A stretch of 64,000 nt of DNA from Chrysomallon squamiferum (lineage: Eukaryota; Mollusca; Gastropoda; Neomphalida; Peltospiridae). A model generated the notes under the pieces. That model did no database searches. It was not told the origin of the DNA and saw only the letters and a list, made by a program, of their open reading frames with translations. Location: assembly GCA_012295275.1 (NCBI GenBank), contig CM022668.1:9232541-9296540 (forward strand), written 5' to 3'. Numbering within the stretch: position 1 is the stretch's first letter; the number at the start of each line of letters is the position of its first letter. The translations under genes and the position numbers were made by a program. This document shows positions 1-13,307 of this stretch, in pieces.

Positions 1-60
1 GTTTTGGTTTAAAGATAGGAATTATACATATTGCCTGATATTTTGAATCTATATTTTAAA

Positions 61-134
61 AATAACTAACATCAAGAATTAAAATTTTAAAAAGTCAAGA
101 GTTTATTATTGTTATTATAATAATCATCATTATT

Positions 135-181
<47 letters not shown>

Positions 182-300
182 TTTTCATCATAAAAATATA
201 AAATGCTTTGTCTGAAATATTAACACCAGGTATAACTTTAAATATAAATTTAGAATATTATCTATTATGGTTCCAACTTGAAAAATAGTTCAAATTATAT
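61..300. repeat. Dispersed AT-rich repeat, copy 1, containing an (ATTT)n microsatellite
   Basis: This stretch matches 49745-49965 in the same orientation. Shared islands include taacatcaagaatta, ataatcatcattatttta, a ttttcatca...aatataaaat block and tttagaatattat followed by a near-identical tattatg(g/a)ttccaa. A pure ATTT tract at about 130-184 is expanded in this copy only. The islands are ordered and collinear over about 220 bp, so shared descent is more likely than chance AT-rich similarity. No coding potential is seen. From 300 to about 1260 I see only AT-rich non-coding sequence with a short CA tract near 355-372. Confidence 0.5.
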
Positions 301-1260
301 AACAGAAATATTTAAATTTTATTCTAATAAATTTATCTTATTGATTTCATGCAACACACACACACACACAAACACAAACACAATGCACACACAAATAAAA
401 ATAAAAGAATGGATTACTAAAGTATTTTCTTCTTGTTGTTATTAAAATTCATACATTTTAATAAGGTTTTAAAAAGGTGTGATTTTAATAAGTGAACTGT
501 CTGTAATAAAAACTAACTTAATGGCTGTTGAATATTTGCGTTTTTGGCTCCTTACAGATTTATCGAATTAAATATTTAACATTTCGCATGTTACATGACG
601 TAAGGAAAAGAAATAACAGACAAAAGGTCACTTCAAGTGTTAAACTGACACCGAATGTTACACATGAAAAAGCACTGTTAGTTACAGATCATGTTACTAT
701 TTAACCACCCAAACAAATCATGCACCTATTTTTGTTAACGTCATCAAACGATCGGAGACAAGAATGACTGTTTAAATGTGTAAACTCACAAAGTTATAGA
801 TAGACAAAAAATGTTTATGTCAGTTATTTCAAATGATGCAGTTATTGACAAAATCATATTTAAAATAAACATATCAAATTTAATCAGTCATATATATTTA
901 TAACTTGTCCATTTAACCTTGGTCCTCAGCTCTTAAATCTTACGTTTTGTTTTCACGTTGACAACCCTGTTTCCTTAATAAAAAATAAAATATAAAAACT
1001 GTTACCGTTGCTTCAGCCATATCCAAAGTAAGAATGCAAATAACTACTATTTAGTCGTCATCGAGATAATGCTGTAAGTTCAAATGATGAATTTGTATTT
1101 TAAATTGTTTCTATCGGACTGCTTTCCACTCTTCGTGGAAAATGGCCACTAGTTTACCGTTGCTAAGTGACTTGTTATCGATGATTTCCGTTGCCGATAT
1201 CGGACAGTTACGGATAGTGTCGAGTTTTACGAAAATTAACGATTATTTTAAAAGTCGGTT

Positions 1261-1351
1261 CACTTCCGGGAACGTTTTGTCCTTCGTGGATTTGCACATG
1301 TCAAAGTTTTTGCGAAAATGTTTTATAATTACATAACATTTACCATGTAAA
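1261..1351 (+). promoter_or_regulatory. Probable COA1 core promoter or 5'UTR with an ETS-type motif
   Basis: The 200 bp before the COA1 start are less AT-rich than the surroundings and contain cacttccgggaac at 1260-1272. This is a good match to the ETS/GABP (NRF-2) consensus, which is common in promoters of nuclear genes for mitochondrial proteins. A second ETS-like core (accggaaat) lies about 70 bp before the desaturase start near 4662. The motifs are seen; their function is inferred. No clear TATA box is present. Confidence 0.3.
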
Positions 1352-1489
1352 ATGTCAACTTTAAGAACATTACGTGTAATAGCTATTTATGGTGGTGTGT
1401 TTGCATTAGGATCCGCAGCTTATTTTCATTCTAAAATTCAAGGTGAACTAAAAACTGAACTTAGTGTCATAATTGTTAAAAAATAAACA

Positions 1490-1528
<39 letters not shown>

Positions 1529-3473
1529 TAAATACGATAAAAAGATGGATTAAAAACTTGTATAATCTGGCATTTAGTAAAATTACCTGATGGGAAATCT
1601 CGCTCTCTCACTTTGTTTTTTACGTTAGTTCTGTTTTATTTTGATTTTAGGAGGATTTCGAGAAGCAGAATACTACAAGACAGCTATGAGAATGTTGCGA
1701 ATGTATGGGCCAGCAGTTGAAAACTTTGGTCAGCCAATCAGAAGCAAGAACATTGATCTTGGTGATCGTGAAAATAATTTTGTAGATGGTTATAACGCAA
1801 AGGTATTAAATGAATCTTCAGCAAAATGCAAATATACTTTAATAACAGTAACTGATACATATTTGATTTTGCACACAAAAATATCCAGACAAACACATAC
1901 ATAGGTATACTGTGATTCTACTGTTACATGTATAAAAAAAGAAACAAACATAAAAATGTACACATTTATATTACATCATTGTTATTTACACAATGTAAAC
2001 ACATGCACACATTTACATACTGAAACACACACACATCAAAGAACAGAATGGACATCTTATTTATTTACAAGTATATTTCACTGAAATTAATTTTACAAAT
2101 TGTTATTCTAATATGCATCACGTATAAATTATTTCATATCAGTTTGTTATAGTAGAGAATTTTCTAAAATAAATAAATGAATATACATATTCAAGACATC
2201 TCATTAACCTGAAGTAATTAAACAAACTAATTAATGTGGATTAATCAAGACATTTGCTATTACTAATCATTTATTTTATTTTAAAGGTTGATAATATTCA
2301 CTATCCTTTTTTCTCACAAGTTCAAAACATCTTAAACACATAGAAACAATCAAATTAAGTTTCAATTAATGTTGATCTCTCTGGAGGTTGTGTTTTTTTT
2401 TAGATGTCTGTTTCAGTCAAAGGTCCAAAAACAATCAAATTAATTTCTGAGTAATGTTGATCTCTAATAAGGTATTTTTTTTTTTTTTTTTAGATGTCTA
2501 TTCCAGTCAAAGGTCCAAAAGGCAAAGGAGTTCTGCATCTCACAGCAACCCGTAAAGATCTGTCAACAGGGTTCGTATAAAGATTCATGCAGAACCACAA
2601 AATCAAACACATGCACCATACCTGTACACACCCAGGAATGGCACCAGACTATTTGTGCCGAAGACAAGGCCAACTATGCAAACCATCCTCCCAAGAATTA
2701 GCCAATTTGAGATGATTTTGATCCAGTTTAATTTAACGATACTGATGAAAACAATAAATTGATTATGAACTAACAGTTAGCTGTCTATAAACAGATATAA
2801 ACATTATATTATATTATGCTATATTTTCCTTTAATTATTATTTTTTCTTAAAACAATAATTTGTCCAAAATTGTGACCCTTGAAGGTTAACAATGCATTG
2901 CACTGAGGTCTGTGCCCTTATTGGCCTTATGGTACTGCCAGTCCTGCACACACCCAAATACACATACACAAGTCACTCTAGTACACATACACAAATTCAC
3001 ACAAACCTACACAGACATATTAACATATGCACTAGTTTTACATATAATAGTTACAGTGAACTTGTACCAGTAGGAAAATTGAAGTAGAATTAAAGATGTG
3101 TGTTTGTTTATATTGAAATATTGTAGTCACTGCAGGGGATTATATGATGTAATTAATCCATTATATTTAGCAATTGTTTGTTTTGACATGGGTTTTGTGA
3201 TGATGTTTTTTATAATAATTTATGTGTGTGTGCATGAACATTTTTTTTTTTATATGTTTGTGGGTTGAATGTGTACATACATACATACATACACACACAT
3301 ATACATATATATATATATATTTTAATTTTTTTTTTTTTTTTTTTTTTTTCAGATGGCAGATTGATCAACTTGACCTTGAGATCAACAATCCAGATCAGAG
3401 ATGGACATTTTATGTTCATGATAATAAAGAAAATGAGAATCAAAATGACAATGAAAATGATATCATCAGCTAA
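1352..3473 (+). CDS. COA1: Cytochrome c oxidase assembly factor 1 homologue (COA1), complete, 4 exons
   Basis: COA1 is a small mitochondrial inner-membrane protein that acts in early respiratory complex assembly (COX1 maturation, complex I in vertebrates). Exons: 1352-1442, 1651-1802, 2494-2570, 3353-3473. All introns are GT-AG and phases agree. The product is 146 aa, the same length I recall for human COA1. Residues 8-24 form one hydrophobic segment (VIAIYGGVFALGSAAYF), as expected for the single membrane anchor. Family features seen: a YYK-A--ML segment, the NFGQPI region matching ALGPPL in human, a DRENNFVDGYNAK block matching DRENFVDIVDAK, and the C-terminal WQIDQLDLEI match to RWHLDEVFLEL. 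The start is the first ATG that opens this frame; the ATG seven bases earlier is followed at once by a stop. Possible poly(A) signals are AATAAA near 3592 and 3640. The third exon's acceptor is tandemly duplicated. The acidic Asn-rich tail after the conserved core looks unordered. Confidence 0.88.
2346..2520 (+). repeat. Two-copy tandem duplication spanning the COA1 exon 3 acceptor
   Basis: Copy 1 (2346-2430) and copy 2 (2431-2520) each contain acaatcaaattaa, a gttgatctct block, a poly-T tract, tag, and the first 27 nt of exon 3. The second copy holds the functional acceptor (exon starts at 2494). The first is a decoy acceptor (AG at 2402-2403) whose pseudo-exon opens with the same codons but runs into an in-frame TAA after 16 codons. 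The decoy's last exon-like bases (ggtccaaaa) join directly to the intron part of copy 2, the signature of a simple tandem duplication with one breakpoint 27 nt into the exon. Confidence 0.85.
3276..3352 (+). repeat. Microsatellites and T-tract before COA1 exon 4
   Basis: A (CATA)n run, an AT dinucleotide run and about 24 consecutive T form the polypyrimidine tract directly before the cag acceptor of exon 4. Slippage here would change the length of the tract. From the COA1 stop at 3473 to about 4650 there is only AT-rich 3'UTR and intergenic sequence with no gene I can support. Confidence 0.7.
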
Positions 3474-4733
3474 ATCTTTATTATTTATTATTAGAAATTT
3501 TATAAACATTTTTAAAGAACTGAAATTGGCAAAAAAAAACAATCCAAAAACATTGAGAAATCTCCACAAATAGAAAGGATCAAGAAAAAGAAATAAAATA
3601 AAACGGAAAGTCAGAAGAGAAAAAATAATTAAATTTTATTAATAAATACTGACATATCAAGCTGTTTGAAACAGTGAAAATTATGATGTTGCTATACCAG
3701 TTTTATTTTATTCTATGAAAAATTAAAAAAAAGGTGAACAATATTTTTTTTTCTCAAAGCAAAAATAAGAAATATTATATTAATTCATAGATAATTTATT
3801 GTAAACAAAAAGCCAAAGGCCTCTTTATATACATTATTAACATGAATATTCCACTGTAGTGCAAAAGTGTTTTTTTGTTATTATTATTTTTTTAAACGTC
3901 CCATGTGTTAAATGAAGGTCTATCTATGTTTCTCAGCTTGGAGAAAAATGGAGAATGTAAATGTGTGAAATATATTGTAAAGAAAGAACATTAATGAAGA
4001 TGTATACAGATATAGTTTATATACATAAATCTATCTGTATGTACATAATTATATGTTAATGTTTCACCTTGTATTTATTATTGAAAATAAATAATATTAA
4101 GAACAAGAAAAACAAGATATTCAGTTAATTATCAGGGACAATAAAATGAATAAATAAAAGTTGATTACAGAACAAACAATTATCGAGATTAATCAATCGC
4201 AGCGTCTCTAAATTCCTGGGTTCGCTCGTAATATTTTAACACACTTCAGTTAATACCGTGGTCAAGGTTGTCTTGAACAAGTAATTAACTTGATGACCGT
4301 TAAGTCGTGTATAGCTGCACGCAAGCACTCAACTGTGTATGTGAAAGTAAACTAAACGTGTTTTGCTCTGTTGTGGATTTTATCACTTGGCAGCGTACAT
4401 GTGTAGCTATGGTTACTGTTCAACAAGATAACTCTTTTGATCTTTGCCGTACTATATTCTAAATATTTATCAAATGTTTATTAATATTTATTGAGTGTAT
4501 GGATATTCAGATGTGCTAAATTTTTTGTGAAATTATTTATATATGAAAAGCAGAATATTATTCTTTAATATGTAAACAAACATTTTTTTTAATCTTTCAA
4601 ATTTGTTGTGGAATGAAGGTAATGCGTATAGTTATAGTATTCAACTTGACCTCGTAAACAACCGGAAATTTTGTTTTCCAAACATTAATCTTTTCTAACA
4701 CATGCCGGGTGTTCAGTTTAATCAAATTTCAAA

Positions 4734-7621
4734 ATGAAACATGGTCTTAAGAAATATAATGTATATACATGGGATGAAGTTAAACTTCACAATAAACCTA
4801 ATGACAAATGGTTAGTTATTCATGGGAAAGTGTACGATATTACTGACTGGTCGAAAAAACATCCAGGCGGGGCAAAAGTTATAAGTCATTATGCCGGAGA
4901 AGATGCTACGGTGAGTATTTTGTTATATTTGTCAAAGGCTATTATTTTAAACTGTTTAGATTATTAGATAAACTTTAAACCTGTACTAAACCATAATAAT
5001 TTTTTTTACTAAGTTTGTCAAAACATTCGTTACCGTATTTACACAAATTACTGGCGGCTGATGCAACAGAAATCACAAAATGAACAACAACGACAACATC
5101 AAGAATCAAACAATAACTTTAAAAAGACTAATTGTTTCATTTTCCATTTTGTTTAAAATCACTCTTATCAAGATCTGTTTGACACTGACTTTTTCCAGCT
5201 GATTTCAGTATCTGTGATGCATGTTAATTTGTTAGTAATATTCAATAAAAGGATATTAAAAAGGTCACGTTTTGCTTATTAGAGAAGTATATACCATTTA
5301 TTGTGGCAGTTTTCTTTTATTATCTGTGTTATTCATGACCAAATGTATGACACCAGAGCACTGTAGATTAATAATATATTAAATTCATTACCTTGACCAA
5401 AAAAAAAAAAAATTATAATAATAATAATAATAAATAATTAAGTAAATAAATAATCTTTTTTTTTACTAATAATTATTACAAAAGATAGGTCTAGATAATG
5501 TTCTAATTGTGGTAAGATTTGCTGCTGAGCCATGACTGCAGCTCCTGACAATGTTACAGTAAACCAATTAATAGGTTCAGAGTTAAAGATAAAGATTGGA
5601 AAGTGATCATTCATTTTTAACTTTCCAGACTTTTACAAAGTGAAGTATATTTTCATTTTGCTGGGTTAGCCCTATGTGCTTCTTAAATGAAATGATTTCT
5701 TGTTTCATGACAAAAGTAAAAGTATATAAAAATATTAATAAAGAAATAATAATATGCAGTGGAGCATTATCTGGAATTGGGAAAAAATCTGTTTGTGTCC
5801 ACCAGTTTATTTAAATTTTAATTAGTTAACTTTAATTTTTGTTTTATGCTTTATGTATCTGTGTATATTGATCCACTTGTTAGTGCAGTACAGCTGCATC
5901 ATTGGTTGTAGGATAAATCTCATCAGTGAACCCTTTTGTCTCTTTGCTGTTCCAACAAGTGCCCCAAAGTTAATTTAGCTGAGGCAGTGGTTTGTGGTTT
6001 GTGCTTCCCTTTCCATAGCAAAATCATATAAAAACTCCTTTGCTAATAACAGTAAAAATTTCAGATAAGCTGACAGCAAAAGATTTCCTTTCATTGTCAT
6101 TACTCAAAAATATTATGTTTAATAGCCATCTCAGTTGATATTATTTGTTCTGAGGTGTCATTAAATGTTCTTTTTTTCATTAATTTATTACATTTTTTCT
6201 TTCATTCTTATTGATCCATTTATCCTTTTTCATTCATTTAGTTGGATAAAATGGTTAAAATTATGTTCTTTTCTTTTTTTTAATTATTGTTTCAGGATGC
6301 CTGGGTTGCTTTCCATGATGACAAAGAACTTGTGTCTAAATTTCTCAAATCAATACTTATTGGGGAACTTGAAGACTATAAACCAGTATGTAGCATACTA
6401 ATAAAAATTATTCCAACATACAGTTTGAGCATTCCATATCTAAAATCTTGAAATCCGAAATGCTTTTTATTTATTTTTTAAATGACCATGTTATTTATAA
6501 TTTATCTTTCTGTTGACTCAGTTTACATACTTAAATATTTTGTGTCATGAACAAAAGTAACTTTGGGTGGATTTGGATTTTGTATGTTGTATGTTTTGAT
6601 TTAGATCCAGTTTTCAGAATATATAATTAAAAAAAAAAAAAAATAATAATAATAAAAAACATTTTTTTATTTTAAATAATAATGCTCACCCTGTGTGTGT
6701 GTGTGTGTGTGTGAAACGTGTAGAAACACAAATACAAACCATTAAAATGGAAACTGGTTAAAAGGTTATATGAAAGAAAAAAGAAATCAGTCATGATAAT
6801 ATTTTATAATGAATATGAGAATTATCTTTTTTTTTTTTAACTATTTTCTTTTATTTTATTTTATTTTATTTTATTTATTTTGCTGTTGTTTTTCTTACAG
6901 ACACAACTTCAGCTTGATTTTCGAAAACTTCGTAAAACCGTGGAGGAAATGGATTGGTTTAAGACAAATCCTTGGTTTTTTGCTGCTCATTTTATTCAGC
7001 TGATTGTAATGATGATTGCTGCTGGAAGCATCATGAGAATATTTGGTACTGGTTGGCTTCCTTATCTTGCATCTGCTGCATTGTTTGCTACATTTCAGGT
7101 AAATGTACTGACCTGTTTCCCCTCTTTAGAATGTTATCTTTCATATATATATATATATATATATAATGTTTGCTGCATTTCAGGTAAACATATTCACCTA
7201 ACTTTCCTCTTTAGAATGTAATAATTCATATATATATATATTTATGTGTGTGTGTGTTTTTCTATCTACCTATATGTGTGTATAAGTCTGTCTATCTGTC
7301 TATCTGTCTACCTATATATCTATCTTCCATCTATCTCTATCAGTCTGTCAACCAGTATATCTGTCATTCTGTCCATCAGTCTTATTCTATCTATTTATCT
7401 GTCTGTATATCATCTATCTGTCATACATCTGTGTATTTGTATGTGGGTGCATTTGTGCATACATGTGTGTAGGTATAAATATTTATTATTTAAGATATAT
7501 TGCTTATTCTAATTTTAATTTTATTGTTGCTAATTATTTTGTTTTATGTGTTACATTGTCATTTTTATGGGTTTTACAAATTACTGTTGTTTTATTGTTT
7601 CACAAATTATATTGTTATGGA

Positions 7622-7653
<32 letters not shown>

Positions 7654-10600
7654 TTTATATTTCATTATGTAAATTTATTATTTAATTACTAATATTTATT
7701 GTTTCACAAGTTATATTGTTATGGATTTATTATTATTATTATTTATTTATTTAATTATTTAAATTTCATTTAATTAAATAATATTTATTTAAGTTATAGC
7801 TTTTGTTTAATTATTAACTAATTTCAGGCCCAGGCAGGATGGACGCAACACGACTATGGACACTTGTCAGTGTTTAAGTCCAGAAAAATGAACCACATTT
7901 TTCATTACATCACTATTAACATTCTGAAGGTATGGTGAAAGCATTTACTTCTGGTGTCTTATAAATTTATATAATAAATATACATTGATAATTATTTATT
8001 TATGTTTCATTTAATTTTTCAGATACACACTGCCCACCTAAACACACAACACACACAAGCACAGACACACACATGCACAGACACATACAGATACATACAT
8101 ATACATAGATACAAATATATAAACAGACAGACAGAAACACACACACACACACAGACAGACTGATTATAAGATTCCTAATTTTATTTCTCTTCCATCTTTA
8201 TGAAACATTTGTGCATTTATTTTTCTGTAGGGTGCCTCATCACACTGGTGGAATTTCCGACACTACCAACACCATGCAAAACCAAACACTATCAGGAAGG
8301 ATCCCGACATTGATGTGGGTTACTTGTTTCTGTTAGGTGACTACATGCCTGTGTCATGGGCAAAGAGGAGAAAGGGTATCATGCCATACAATTTTCAGCA
8401 CCAGTATTTCTTTTTTTGTAAGTGTTTTTTTGAAAGCAGCTATCTATTTTCAAGCTAACAATGTATGGTATTGACGATGGAAATGACATTTAGGAACTAG
8501 GGATACATTAAAATCTGTGAGACTGAGGTTGGGATGTAGCAGGGTAGACGTTTTATCACCCTCCATTAAGAAATTTATTTTTTGTCTAATTTCACTGGAT
8601 ATGATTATTTCATAGAAAACATATCAGTAACTCGGAAAAATAAAGATTGATTATAACAAATATATATATATTTTTGCAGTGATGAAAACAAATTTCAGAT
8701 TATTTATGTTTTCATAATAATAATAGCACACTATATACAATTTTGCATATCTTACTCTACATACTACATATTTAGAAAATAAACAAGTACATTTTAATTG
8801 CAAAGAAGCCTGACAAAAGATAGCTAATCAACATCTTTGACTGTATAATAATACTTAAACTGAAAATTAAATAAAGTGAATCCGGCCCCCCTCAACTGCA
8901 TACCCTCCGATCCATCACTGTCTGGCATGCTGACTTTCATAATATTGAGTACAAATTCATTCTGCTTTTAAAAACATGAGATTACATTAATATAATACAC
9001 ATTATTCTTCAGTTGTTTTTAAAATATTCATTTAGGTGTTTTGAAATTAACTTATCTATAATCCCTTTTGTTTCAGTGGGTCCCCCATTTTTGCTGCCTC
9101 TTTACTTCCATGCTGAAAACATTTACTTTATCTTCAAGCGAAGAGACTGGCTTGTGAGTATTATTTCTTCATCATTTTTTTTTCTTCCTGACTTAAACTT
9201 TTATTTAAACAATATCATTTTAATCTTCTGTTGGGCTGGACAGTAGTAGTTTTTGATTCAGTAACATTCTCACAATTCATTTGTAATGATTTATCACTGA
9301 TGTCATTTGATTCTTTGATGTTGATTCCTCCAAGTCAGGTGTGATTATTTAGGTGCAGCTTAATTCATAGTATGATGCTGATTGATACACATTTGTTGGT
9401 TTTCATGATATTAACCATAACATTTGCTGTTCAGTCTTTGATCTGTGTTAAATCATACTGTGATGCAAGTCAATCCATACTTGTTCTATGACAACAATCA
9501 TTTTGCATTGTAACATCAGTAAATTCAGACTGTGCCTTCAGGCACTCCATACCATCTTAGTCAGTTAATATTATACTGATCAGTTCACCCTGCAAACACT
9601 GGTCACTTGACACTGATATCCATCAGGTGACACTGTACCATCAGTCAGTTCACACTGTGAAATCAGTCAATTCATGCTGTGACAGCAGTCAGTTCATACG
9701 ATGACACTGGTCTATTCATACAGTGAAATTGGCCAATTCATATTGTGACTTCAGTTAATTCAAACTGTGACTTCAGTCACATTGTACTACATCATCAATT
9801 TATACCAGGCATCAGTCAGTTTACAATGTAATATTTGTTAATCTTAACTGTTGTCTTGGTTCATGCTTTAACATCAGTTACTTCATGACGTGATCTCATT
9901 TGCTTCTATGACATACATCAGTTAATATGGTGACACAACAGTTTGTTTTCAGCTGGTTTATAATCTGTTTTAATTTTTAATAAGTTTTAAATTCCATTTT
10001 ACTTTTACAGTATTATTATTATTAGTAGTAGTAGTAGCAGTAGTAGTTGTTGTTGTTGTTGTTGCTTGTGGTTGTCATTATTTTTTGTTTTCTCCACCCC
10101 AAGGATTTTGGACTGACAGTGATATTTTTTACTGCCCTCTCCTGGACATATGCACCTCTTCTTGGACACTGGGGAGCATTCTGTTTCTACATGTTTGCCA
10201 GGTAAGCATTTCGTAAATAAAGATAAAATTAAAAATTAATAAATAAATAAATTATGCAGAGAGGGTTAAGAAAAAAAAATATTTACTTGTATAGAAAAAA
10301 ATATAAATGTCCTTTTTTTTTATTACACTGATTGATAAAAAGTAATGTTACTTATTGTTATTATTGTTATTTTGGAGTTAATTTAATGATAAAATTATGA
10401 TTGTAATGATTAAAAGCAAATGGACAAAGCATTTTTCAGAAATTTATCTTTATTTTTTTAATTTCTTGATTAAATAAGAAATGGGATTTATGAAAACTAA
10501 AACAGCAATATATTTGTTTTCATTAACTCTTTTATTTTTTTTAAATACATTACATTTAAACCTTACAAGCTCTGTTTGCTAACAATTAAATATAATCTCT

Positions 10601-11828
10601 TTTTTAATAGCATCCTGAATTTCTTTGTTCATTATTTAAACTCTAATTATCTAATAATTAAATATAACTACATTTTTTTTTTTTTTAAATCTGTACTGAT
10701 TTCTGTTGACCAATTTATCCCGTGTGACAAATAATTAATGGATATGTTCATTATTTGACTTTTTAGGTTTCTTGAGAGTCACTGGTTTCTATGGGTTACC
10801 CAGATGAACCATATTCCTAATGACATCACTGTAGACAAGGGTCTTGAGTGGTTTCATCTTCAACTGATAACCGCAAACAATGTGGATCCTGGTCTATTCA
10901 ACGACTGGTTCACAGGACATCTCAACTTCCAAATAGAACACCAGTACGTTAATTAAATATTCATTAGCTTTGTTATACTGAAATTTTATAGAAATTTTTG
11001 ATTTTCAGTTAAACCTAAAACTGTTTAAAAGTGAATATTTAAAAAAAAAAAATCATTTTTTGTTTTGTTTTTATTAAAAATAGATTTCTAGTATTTGAAA
11101 TTCAGTTTATGTATGCATTTTCTGTCTGTTGACTTGTATAATTGTGTATCTATCTGCATTTGTCTGTCTGTCTGTACAACAGTCTATCTACCTCTGTATC
11201 TTTTTGACTGTCTGTGCAGCTGTCACTCCATCCACTGAGCCCCATTTCTTTCTCAGTTTAAATATATAAATTTAAATATTTGGAGATCAATATTTTAGTT
11301 GACTATGCCCCTTCACCTACACAGTAAGAAACAATTTATGTCATAATATTTTCAGTTTATTTCCAACTATGCCACGCCACAACTATCACAAAGTGAAGCC
11401 ACTGGTTGAGTCGCTAGCAAAGACTCATGGGATACCATATCGAAGTAAAGGACTCTTAGAAGCTTGTGTTGATATCTACCAGTAAGTTTTATCACAATAA
11501 TTTATAATTTGTTAGTTTTGTTTTTAACAGTCTTATTGACAGATGGCTAAATAGATTTAGAAATATTTACAAATGAAATATTACTGACATTAATATTATT
11601 TCAGGGGCTTCATGACCAGTTTAAATATATATTTAACTAACTATTTTTTAACCATATTGTAATGATGTAATTACTGTTAGTGTTATCAGTGATAGTAATA
11701 ATAATAACTCTTGTAGTAGTATTATTAACAACACCACCACCAAAACATTAAAAATGAATGTAAAATTAAATTGAAATTGTGGAAAAAGTAAAAGTTGTAT
11801 GTTATATTTCTGTAAACACACATACTCA

Positions 11829-11881
<53 letters not shown>

Positions 11882-12063
11882 TAATTAATATGCATAATGT
11901 ATCACAAATACACTTGGAAAGACAATATTGCATACCTATTCAGATATATTTTAAATTACTATTATTATTGTTGTTGTATTTTGTTTACATTTTAAAATTA
12001 TTTTTCCACAGTTCACTAAAGAAATCAGGAAAGATTTGGTATGACACGATCTATGAAGGATGA
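4734..12063 (+). CDS. FADS2: Cytochrome b5 fusion front-end fatty acid desaturase (FADS2-like, delta-5/delta-6 class), complete, 10 exons
   Basis: Enzyme of long-chain polyunsaturated fatty acid synthesis in the ER membrane. It inserts a double bond between an existing one and the carboxyl end of an acyl-CoA. Exons: 4734-4910, 6296-6385, 6901-7098, 7828-7929, 8231-8417, 9077-9153, 10104-10201, 10767-10943, 11356-11481, 12012-12063; GT-AG, phases consistent, 427 aa. The N-terminal cytochrome b5 domain has HPGG at 43-46 and the second haem His at 66 (AWVAFHDDK). The di-iron histidine boxes are HDYGH (162-166), HYQHH (200-204) and QIEHH (365-369). The Gln in box 3 is typical of front-end desaturases, and the last His codon is split by intron 8. 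QMNHIPND precedes box 3. Hydrophobic segments lie in exons 3, 6 and 7. Delta-5 versus delta-6 specificity cannot be read from this sequence. The donor of exon 3 is duplicated 85 bp downstream. About one intron in three is mostly microsatellite. Confidence 0.93.
7081..7245 (+). repeat. Two-copy tandem duplication spanning the desaturase exon 3 donor
   Basis: The last 16 nt of exon 3 and the following intron start (tgctacatttcag|gtaaatgta, then a cctctttagaatgt block and an AT run) recur at 7168 onward as tgctgcatttcag|gtaaacata with the same downstream block and AT run. The true donor is at 7099; the decoy is at 7184. Both have a good GTAAAY context. Use of the decoy would add 85 nt and shift the frame. 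Confidence 0.85.
7246..7780 (+). repeat. Intron 3 microsatellite field and a second short duplication
   Basis: After a short GT run, the region is a degenerate (TCTA/TCTG)n field to about 7450. Two copies of a roughly 100-bp segment follow (gtttcacaa, ttatattgttatggattt, then TAT and TTTA runs) starting near 7598 and 7703. The second copy ends about 40 bp before the exon 4 acceptor. It appears purely intronic. Confidence 0.6.
9440..9930 (+). repeat. Degenerate minisatellite in desaturase intron 6
   Basis: Roughly 20-30 bp units built on cagtcagttcatactgtgac recur more than fifteen times with many substitutions. Examples are cagtcagttcacactgtga, cagtcaattcatgctgtga and cagtcagttcatacgatga. 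The array is old and diverged. It does not reach either flanking exon. Confidence 0.6.
11829..11881 (+). repeat. (TA)n(GA)n compound microsatellite in desaturase intron 9
   Basis: A TA run of about 17 repeats passes directly into about 9 GA repeats. It lies about 130 bp before the last exon's acceptor. Confidence 0.85.
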
Positions 12064-12284
12064 CACTGGAATAATTATTTTACTTTAAGTACCTAATTAT
12101 TGTATTTGTTTTTATTTATAAACTTTTGTATATTTTTATACATACATAGATTTGTCATTTTAAATACACAGCTGTATATATATATTAATATCTGCTTTGA
12201 ATGAAATCATGAATTCTACTGCCAACCACATTGAAACTTTATCTTTCATTCTCAAATCTTCAATCATGGACTTGAAAATCAATA

Positions 12285-12352
12285 GAAATATTTTTCAGTT
12301 AAGACATTCATATTTACTTTAAAAAATAAATAAGTAATAATAATAATAATTA

Positions 12353-12384
<32 letters not shown>

Positions 12385-12664
12385 TAAAATAGATTGTGAA
12401 AAATATTAAAAGTATTTCTATGCAAAAAGTAATGTATTTACTGGTTGTTTTGCGTGATTAGATACTTTATGTTAGTTTTTGAGATGTGTCAAAATTCATT
12501 GCTGGAGTTTAAAAAAATAATTTAATTTTTTATTTCATTTTAATTTATAAATTATTTTTACTTATTTTCTTATAAATATGTATACTTGTTTTTGTTTGTT
12601 GAATGTAGTATTAATATAATTTCTGCTCAGTATATTTAATTATTATCACTGTCATTATCACTTA

Positions 12665-12701
<37 letters not shown>

Positions 12702-12987
12702 TCAAACAAACAATGTTTATTCTGCTTCAGAATATAATAAGTATTTATACATTTCTCTTTATTTGACAATCGGCTCAAAACACGTCAGGTAATTTTTATA
12801 AAGTATTATAGTTTATTATTGCTATTGTACAAAATTTGTATTTCCTTTTGTTTTTTATATTTATTACCTTTTATCCTGTTTATTGTTTTGTTTTAGACAG
12901 ACAAGTGTTTGAACAAAATTGTATTTCAATAACATACTAAACTATTTTTTAATTTTTTTTTTTTCTTTTTTTTATTTTAATTTTCCA

Positions 12988-13022
<35 letters not shown>

Positions 13023-13272
13023 CATTATAAATAGGTGTATGTTTGAAAATGAGGTATTTTATTTACAGTATAACTATCTAAATAAATTGTGGGATTTCTC
13101 TTGCTTTTTCGTTTTAAATTTGTGTATAACAACTGCTATGACTTTGAAAATGTATTTTTATAACAAAACTCACTGATTCGTGTGGGGTGTTATTTGCTTT
13201 TAAGAAATATTTTTCAGTTAAGACATTCATATTTACTTAAAAAAATAAATAAGTAATAATAATAATAATTAA

Positions 13273-13307
<35 letters not shown>

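Noticed and set aside
1142-1336. 64-codon ORF just before COA1, considered as a separate small gene or an upstream ORF
   Set aside because: No family similarity or hydrophobic/domain pattern. It overlaps the probable promoter with the ETS motif. An upstream ORF remains possible only if transcription starts before 1142, which cannot be seen here.
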